DNA of 64,000 bases from Oegoconia quadripuncta (lineage: Eukaryota > Arthropoda > Insecta > Lepidoptera > Autostichidae): positions 15,269,151 to 15,333,150 of the forward strand of contig OX438755.1 of the NCBI GenBank assembly GCA_949316235.1, given 5' to 3'. Positions 57,404 through 64,000 of the stretch are shown here, in pieces. A program made the translations under genes and the position numbers. The notes beneath the pieces are model-generated. The model was not told the DNA's origin, did not search any database, and saw nothing but the letters and a program-made list of their open reading frames with translations. Each line of letters begins with the position of its first letter. Position 1 is the stretch's first letter.

Positions 57404-58840
57404 TATGTAGCAACCATTAGCTTTTCCAACATATTGTGGCAGTGTGCGACCTCATACATGATTACACTTTTCTTTACATTGAGACGAAATATATTACAAA
57501 ACTTCTCCACATAGGTACTATGTATAGGTACATATACGAGGGATCTAAAACGTACGAGTTTGTTTAATTTAACGACTGAATGAAAGTTCTGAAACCTCTA
57601 GCTACTGAAGTTGAAATTCTCGAGGAGTCACTCTAACTTAAAATGTTATTAAAGAAGTTAATAATGAAGGTTTCGATTTAAGCGTGTTTCATAGCGGTTT
57701 CTCAAAAAATATTTTTACTATAAAATAGATATTTATTTTTTCAACCCTCTTACAAAAATAGAGGAGGTTATAAATTTTTCTACATGCATAGATAGATAAG
57801 GCGTTTATTTACACCACTTCGCTCATACACATGTACATAAAATAAAAAAAGCCCATGTTTCAAGAAAATCGGTTCAGCAGAATATTAACAAAGTTGTTTT
57901 GTATACCTGGATAACGATGTTTAGTTCCTCGTGAGTTTTCATAAAGTATTTTGAAAAATACAAAATCAATAAAACTAAAGCTAAACTAAAGCACGAAAAC
58001 GTCATCCAGACCTCAAACATACATAATATAAAATATGTTTCTCGTACACGTCCTACAGTTAGTGGATGGCTGAACCTAAGATGGATCTCTTTTGTCGTAG
58101 GGCTAGTTGTAGTACCTATTATAATTATTATTTTTCTCTTATCCAATTTAGTTTTTAGAGTAACACAATAAGGTCCTGTTTACTTTGTAATCAGCTCATT
58201 ACATTACCTAACCTATATTCCTAAATTGTGAAGAGCGCTGACTCCTATAATACGGGGCATCCTAGTTTACGAGTCAGAGTTCCCCTACTTAAGTTTCTAC
58301 ATATAAATAAAAAATTGTACAATTTCTTTTATACCCATTGTTATGTGTTATAGGTAGTGAACAAACTATTACTATGTTCTATTTATCTTCTAAAATAAAT
58401 GGTACTACACCTTAATTCAAGTTGTAGGGTAGGTTGAGTTACTATTGCTTGGACAAAGAAGGTTGATTTGTAAATCAAAACGCTTTATGTAGACGTAGGT
58501 ACGCCTGTTGTTATAGGTCACAATCAGCTATAGTTCCCTACCGGTCTATTGTAAACGGTACTAACCGATACTTCATTATTGATCTTTGAGCAGTTTCCGG
58601 GCAGTAATTTAATTATGTTTCGCCTGGGAATTTGTTTACCCAGGTGAACTTACTGTGCACTAGCGCTCCACATTCGCACGGTAAAGTCAGAGGCGTCTCC
58701 TCTGTAACTATGGATAAAGATCTCCGTAGTGCATTATCAGATTTTCACCCAAAATTATGTTGAATGCATTCAAATAAATAAATTAATAAATAATTATATC
58801 AATAGGTTTATAATTGAGCAGATATCGCGGAACATACTAT
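57404..58840. other. Intergenic, no gene recognised
   Basis: Between the mariner-like element and the LINE end at 58845. No coding-like frame or clear repeat apart from short AT tracts. Confidence 0.5.
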
Positions 58841-58844
58841 CATC

Positions 58845-58960
58845 ATCATCATATCAGCCGAAAGACGTCCACTGCTGGGCAAAGGCCTCCCCCAAAGGTC
58901 TCCACAACGATCGGTCCTGCGCTGCCCGCATCCAGCGGCTTCCCGTGATTTTTACCAAAT
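58845..58960 (-). mobile_element. LINE 3' end fragment
   Basis: atcatcatcatatcagccga, aagacgtccactgctgggca, aaggcctcccccaaaggtct is the reverse complement of a very common lepidopteran LINE terminus. Shorter pieces of the same end lie at 20905-21035 and 38930-39015. Confidence 0.7.
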
Positions 58961-59227
58961 CGTCGAACCAAAGTGATCGAGTGAATCAATAAAAGTAGCA
59001 TTGTTGTGTTTCGGTTGTCAGAGATAAGATAGCCAGCAGTCCCCCAAATGTGTTGGGGATTCACTTAACTTCAGGTGAAAGTTGAAATAGACACATTTTG
59101 GCATTATAGAGCAGGATTGGTTGGAAAAAACATGTCTAACATTCTTAAAGGTCGAGCAGTTTAGGAATTATGAATATTGCATGCAGTGTATGCAATATTC
59201 ATGTTTTTTGTAGCTTATTGCATTTCT

Positions 59228-59470
59228 AATGAGATGACGACCGATTGGTGAAGTGGATAGTGACCCTGTCAGCGAAACCAACGGTTGCGGGTTCGAATCC
59301 CGCGAGGGGTAAATGTTTGTGTGATGAATACGAACATTTATTCGCGAGTCATGGATGTTTATATAAATATTTATTTATGTTTGTCCGTAATCTAGTATCC
59401 ATCGTACAAACTTTGCTTAGTTTGAGACTAGATGATTGGTGTAAGTGTCCGAAATATTTATTTATTCTTT
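59228..59470 (+). mobile_element. tRNA-like SINE, best-preserved copy
   Basis: An A-box-like tggtgaagtgg and a B-box ggttcgaatcc are correctly spaced, followed by a family body (gatgaatacgaacatttatt, cgagtcatggatgtttatat, gtttgagactagatgattgg) and a tattta-rich tail. Many copies of the same body lie in both orientations elsewhere in the window. Confidence 0.8.
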
Positions 59471-59479
59471 ATTATTATT

Positions 59480-61350
59480 ATTATAATCTTTTACTTCTCA
59501 ATATAGTAATATCTATATCCTAACATTATCCTTACAATTTGACGAATACAACGTTATCTCATTTAATAAAATCCGTCAGGCTACAGGATGCGCTAAAGGA
59601 ATGGGCATACATACAATGTACAAACAATCGAAAAACGTTACCTTCACTCTGGCACAGTCGGTTAAATTTCTGAAGGCAAGTTAACATCATTAACCATCTG
59701 TTGTAATCAACAAAACTATTCTCAGTAGATTTTACTCAACTCTGTTAATTAACAACGATTAAGTCTGCGGAAATTTTCATTTACGACCTTTGAAAAGTTC
59801 ATCTAGACGAACATTATCATTGCCCGTCCAATACCCGCTTGCCATGCAAATCGCGTATTAATCTCCTCCAAATGGCCGGCTATTAAAAGTTAATATTAAG
59901 GGATCAAAAGGTTCGTTTCTTAAAGCACCTGACTAGTGATTAACAAAGGATTAATATCTTTAAACCCTTATTGCAGTAAAATTAAGGAGGGATGTGAACG
60001 AAACTGAAAATTAAATTCCTTCAGAATTTACAGGAATGATCCTTTCTGGTTCAGAGATTACTGGAATTAATAATAAATAAATAAATGTCTTTGGACATAC
60101 ACACAACGCCATCTAGTACCACACGGTACAATTATGGATACACTGCAAGCGTTCTTCGATTTAATTTTTTTATTTTTTATGATTGACTGGATTCGCGTTT
60201 GACCAATTTCACCTGATGGAAAGTGACGATGTGGTCGAAGATGAAGCACGCGATTCCAGTAAATGCCTATTCACTGTGCTCTTGAAGATCCCAAGGTTGT
60301 AGGATTCAGGAAAGACTGACGCCTGACTGAAAGTATAAGTAATTATATATTAGATTATATGAGATTAACTTAATAATAGAGTTTGTGATGGCATTGTATA
60401 TAAGCGCAGTGCTCTCATAAATTTGCTGTGCCCTAACAGTGCGACTACGTTATAAGCACCATTTATCATAAGACACCATTGTACACTTAGTTCTGCAAGT
60501 AAATAAATGATAATAATTGAATTGGATACTAATCGACAATCAATTCACATTTCATATATTTTTAAACAACTCCAAAAAAGCAGGATTTTAACCGATTTAT
60601 TTTATTTAATTAATTTATTTATTTTATTAAAGTAATCAACAGCGTTACGGATGTGTATAAATATTACAAAGTACCAATGCAAAAAATAAGGCAAATTACA
60701 GGGTTCATCATTTATATTATATTATTGTTTTTTTTTTTAAGTTAAGTTTTAAGCGGGTGTCCATGGGCGGCGGTGATTGCTTTCCATCAGGTGACCCGCA
60801 TGCTCGTTTGCCGCCCTCTCATATAAAAAAAAAAAAAAAGTTATAGCTAAGTAATTAAGAACCAAGTAATGGGTGGCGAATTTAATGATTATTTTATGTT
60901 TGATAGGGTTTACCACCGGACTGGTCCAATACAAATTTAGATAAGATCTGATGATGCACTCAGGAGAGAGATATGTAGTTATTGCTAATGCCAGTTGTTT
61001 TGCCAAGTTTTGGTGGTTAAATTATGTCAAAATCGGTTAGACAGGGTGCGATGCTGCAACAGAATAACAGAGACTTAAAATCATAGCCGTTCTTTTGCCT
61101 TGCCAAATAGTCGAGTAAAAATACGTTTATATTTTCAGCGTTGCTAGTTCCACTGTAGCAAGACAAGTTGCTTTGTAGGGGAAAAAGTAAAAAACTCCTT
61201 GAAATGCCGGGAAATCCGTCGCCAGACAAACTCGGAGAATGCAAGAAAATTGCTACAGTGGGTATCAACAGTGGAAGTTATGTTACATTTGAAATAAAAA
61301 TATTAGCTTACTTTACAAGGAAACCTAAGGCACTCGTACCTACCTAACCT
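59480..61350. other. Intergenic with repeat debris
   Basis: Contains a SINE fragment at 60070-60140 (cgccatctagtaccacacgg), degenerate repeat pieces near 60180-60300 and 60890-61015 (ttgaccaatttcacctgatg; ccaccggactggtccaatac), and the retroposon end at 60725. No gene seen. Confidence 0.5.
60725..60840 (+). mobile_element. Retroposon 3' end with A-tail
   Basis: agcgggtgtccatgggcggc, ggtgattgctttccatcagg, tgacccgcatgctcgtttgc, cgccctctcatataaaa plus A(15): a widespread lepidopteran repeat terminus. Confidence 0.6.
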
Positions 61351-61357
61351 ACTTCGG

Positions 61358-61460
61358 CGACCTGTTTGGTGCAGAGGTCAGAAACCTTTACCAAAGGCTT
61401 CGGGTTCGAAACCCGCTATGAGCATATGTTTGTATGATGAATGCGGACACGTACCTATAC
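61358..61460 (+). mobile_element. tRNA-like SINE head fragment
   Basis: tggtgcagaggtcagaaacc and a B-box gggttcgaaacccgc are followed by gtttgtatgatgaatgcgga, as in the 59228 family. Confidence 0.55.
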
Positions 61461-62214
61461 CCGAATTATGTTTGCATTTATAAAATGTACCTCTATATAT
61501 TGGGTCTTTACCAATGAAATTTGAGTTTTTTTCTTCGTTAATCATATGTACCAATTCCTGCGATTTTCAAAGCTATATCCAAATTTGTTTTTTATTTGGA
61601 AAATAGAATATTATTTCAAGGTTTCACATGAAATATTTTCTAATTTCTATCACATCATAAAAAAAATTTGAACAGAGTTCTTTTCATGTGCTTCCCATAA
61701 TCATTTCTTAGATTCGCTGAAACTTTTATAAAGCGGTTACTGTTACTTTGTGTTCCAAGAACATTTCAGACGGATAATTACTGCTATTTCTGCGCTTATT
61801 TTTAATATAAGACCAGAAACGCTTAGGGTTGCTTATAAGAGAGTCCTCAAGGCGTCGCAAGTAATTTTTGTAACAAGTATCTTGAAACTTTTCACACCTT
61901 TTCTTCAGCATTCGGAATGTCACAGCGTCGAGAGGGTTACCGTACCTGTTTGCTTTAATGCGATATCTATTTTTCTCCCGCAAGAGTTTCTTCAAGTCGT
62001 TTGAGAACCAAATTGGATAATTTTTACTTTTTTGCTTCGATTTAGGCACGTATTTGGCTATAACTTCATGAAGCACGTCAGTGAATGCAGCTACCATGTC
62101 GTCTACAGTATCGCATGGTGAAAATTTTTCATCCCAGTCTACCGCATTCAGGGCTTTGGAAATTTCGGAGTAGTCCGCTTTATAAAAATTATCCCTAATT
62201 ACACCACTCATACT

Positions 62215-62514
62215 GTGTTTTATACTATATATTAAGTATTTCTACATATTTATTTATATATATATTTATTTATTTATTTATGTATATATATATATTTATA
62301 TAATTAAGTCAATTAATATGATATTATTATTATATTTATGCATGCACCCTACCTGTTTTTCTACCTACTAATGTCCCGTAGCTGTGGGTTGTCTGGAAGA
62401 GATCGCTTTTAGTGATAAGACCGCCTAATTGTGTTCTATTGTTATCATCAAAATTATTGTAAATTATTTTGCGCAATAAAGAGTATTTGTATTGTATTGT
62501 ATTGTATTGTCATA
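62215..62514 (+). mobile_element. LINE 3' tail inserted into the jockey-like element
   Basis: Plus-oriented sequence interrupts the minus-oriented LINE. It has an AT-rich stretch, then tctggaagagatc..gataag, and ends gcgcaataaagagtatttg followed by (tattg) repeats. This is the 3' terminus seen on other lepidopteran LINE tails, such as the one at about 21585-21620. CATAC occurs on both sides and may be a short target duplication. Confidence 0.7.
62222..62310. repeat. AT-rich simple repeat
   Basis: Runs of tatttattta and tatata within the LINE tail that interrupts the jockey-like element. Confidence 0.75.
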
Positions 62515-63269
62515 CACAGAGAATTAGAGTAATCAAACCATAATAAGAACTGTATCGGGGGGTGGAATGCGTCAGGGTTACTCAGAGCAACATCACCAAG
62601 CCTCAGGTCGGTCACCAAGATGTTGGCAAGGATAAGATCCAACACCTTGCCCTGGTGATTTCTCACACAATTATATTGTTTTAGGTCATTTAAAGTAATA
62701 AAATCAACCAAATTAGTTACAAGTTCACTGGCAGCCATTAGTTGGGGGGAGGTGTGCGACATGCCAGCAATTGGAAGCCATTCTATATTACGCTGATTGA
62801 AATCACCAAGTAGCAGTGTGTTATTCCCATTCTCCATTATGCGGTTCGTATTGGCAATGAAATGGTTTAGTACGTTTTTCTTAATTGGAGAAGGTATATA
62901 TACACCGCAGATAAACAACTTCTCCACTTTGTTCTTATTACTGACAACATCAATACACACCCACACGTCCTCACAACCACTCTCAAAGCTATGCACACGT
63001 TTCGAATTTAAGAGCTTCGACACAGCTATCAACACCCCTCCACCAGTGCTCTTGTTACCAGCGAAGCTAGTAGACTCGCGGTCACGTCTATAAACAATAT
63101 ACCGATCATCAAATAGTTCCGCATCCGAGACACCACTACCAACCCACGTTTCACTCAGAACTACTACATCATAATTATTACATGCAACATTATTATAAAA
63201 TTTAATAGTTTTGGTATTTAAACCTCGCACATTTTGGTAATAAATACTGATTGAATTGAATGTAAACAA

Positions 63270-64000
63270 AAAACTTCTTAAATAAATTATATTACATGTC
63301 CTACATATTATATATCTAAATATATATACACATTGCTCATTCTAGTTTAGAGAGGGTGTTCACATCCCTGATCATTACTGGACTGCAGGTTTCAGATTTG
63401 CGCATATAGATTCTCCCGCTGCGAACCCAAACGAACTTATAATTTAACTAATAATGTTTAGCATGAAAGTACATCGTAAGAAAGTACAGCGTTTCAAAAT
63501 TCTATTTTATAGTTTAATTCTATGCCTACAGTTTTATATGTAGTTATCGTACTACATGCATTTGAGTGTGGTGCTCGTCTGTAATTTAAGTTCATACCAG
63601 ATAATTTTAGTTTAAATGATTTTGTAAGATGTAATGTATTTGCTCTGTTGGTGAGCCTAAATAAATAAGAAACGTAACAATAACTTTCGATTTTTCCTCG
63701 AAAATTAAAAGTAGAAAGTAGTTGATCCAATATTTTTTATACACCGATATATTACAAGATATTGATATATATCGAATTCAGTGACAACAATAGGAGAAAA
63801 CCAGTGAAACGCAATTAAACAGAATTCTACGGCCAGTCCACAGTAAGGTCCTCTCACCCTTGCGGTCTGCATCCCTTCTCACCATACAGATAATCAGTGT
63901 TAAACTATGTCGGTGTAATGACACGAACTTGCCTAATTGTATGCCCTGGACTAGTTACTTAAGTTTAAGACAAGGTGTAAGTAATGTTAAAGTTAGATAA
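63270..64000. other. No gene recognised
   Basis: Sequence right of the jockey-like endonuclease start. It may hold that element's 5' region, but I see no domain, tail or border. Confidence 0.5.

Larger units (their letters stand above)
61726..63269 (-). pseudogene. Jockey-like non-LTR retrotransposon fragment (endonuclease and linker)
   Basis: Reading leftwards, 63269-62530 encodes the start of an AP-endonuclease domain: YYQNVRGLNTKT, VVVLSETWV, GGGVLIAVSK, LLLGDFN, LDLILAN. The reading resumes at 62211-61726 with the linker typical before the reverse transcriptase (YPIWFSNDLKKLLREKNRYR, LEDSLISNPKRFWSYIKNK), stopping after MFLEHKV. The two parts are separated by a foreign LINE tail (about 62215-62514). 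No reverse transcriptase is present, so the copy is dead and truncated at its 3' side. Confidence 0.88.

Noticed and set aside
1..64000. CRISPR array, operon or prophage-like system
   Set aside because: The repeats are transposon copies and microsatellites, genes are intron-containing, and there are no bacterial-type signals.

Overview
The window is eukaryotic nuclear DNA, almost certainly from a moth or butterfly (Lepidoptera). It is AT-rich, with short exons, canonical GT-AG introns and dense interspersed repeats of kinds common in lepidopteran genomes: tRNA-like SINEs, RTE- and jockey-type LINE remnants, fold-back MITEs, and repeats starting with 'aatattataaatgcgaaag'. I name no species.

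Three host genes can be reconstructed exon by exon. (1) PAN2, the catalytic subunit of the PAN2-PAN3 poly(A) deadenylase, occupies about 2.8-27.5 kb on the minus strand. Twenty exons encode the WD40 propeller, the linker and most of the UCH-like domain in one consistent reading frame. The last visible exon has an in-frame TAG, and the RNase-fold exonuclease domain is not seen. (2) DCTN5 (dynactin p25) lies at 30291-32404 on the minus strand: four exons, 182 residues, complete. (3) A SPATA22-like meiotic gene lies on the plus strand, with secure exons from 37017 to 49227 and a likely first exon at 34049. Its last three exons match the conserved C-terminal part of vertebrate SPATA22, the partner of MEIOB.

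The right third (49-64 kb) is gene-poor and full of transposons. It contains an apparently intact Tc1/mariner-superfamily element with 268-bp terminal inverted repeats, TA flanks and a 353-codon transposase (55284-57403), and a decayed jockey-like LINE on the minus strand interrupted by another LINE tail (61726-63269). A HARBI1-like remnant sits in a SPATA22 intron.

The points most worth following up are: a CX5CX4CX3H zinc-finger exon inside PAN2, of the spacing used by Nab2/ZC3H14 poly(A)-binding fingers; the in-frame TAG in PAN2 with both splice sites intact; an insect SPATA22; the mariner-like element; several large fold-back elements; a nested MITE whose target site can be read from a second copy; 5S rRNA-derived SINEs; and a nearly identical 360-bp tandem duplication just upstream of PAN2. 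The three host genes have unrelated roles (mRNA deadenylation, dynein transport, meiotic recombination), and nothing suggests an operon-like relationship.
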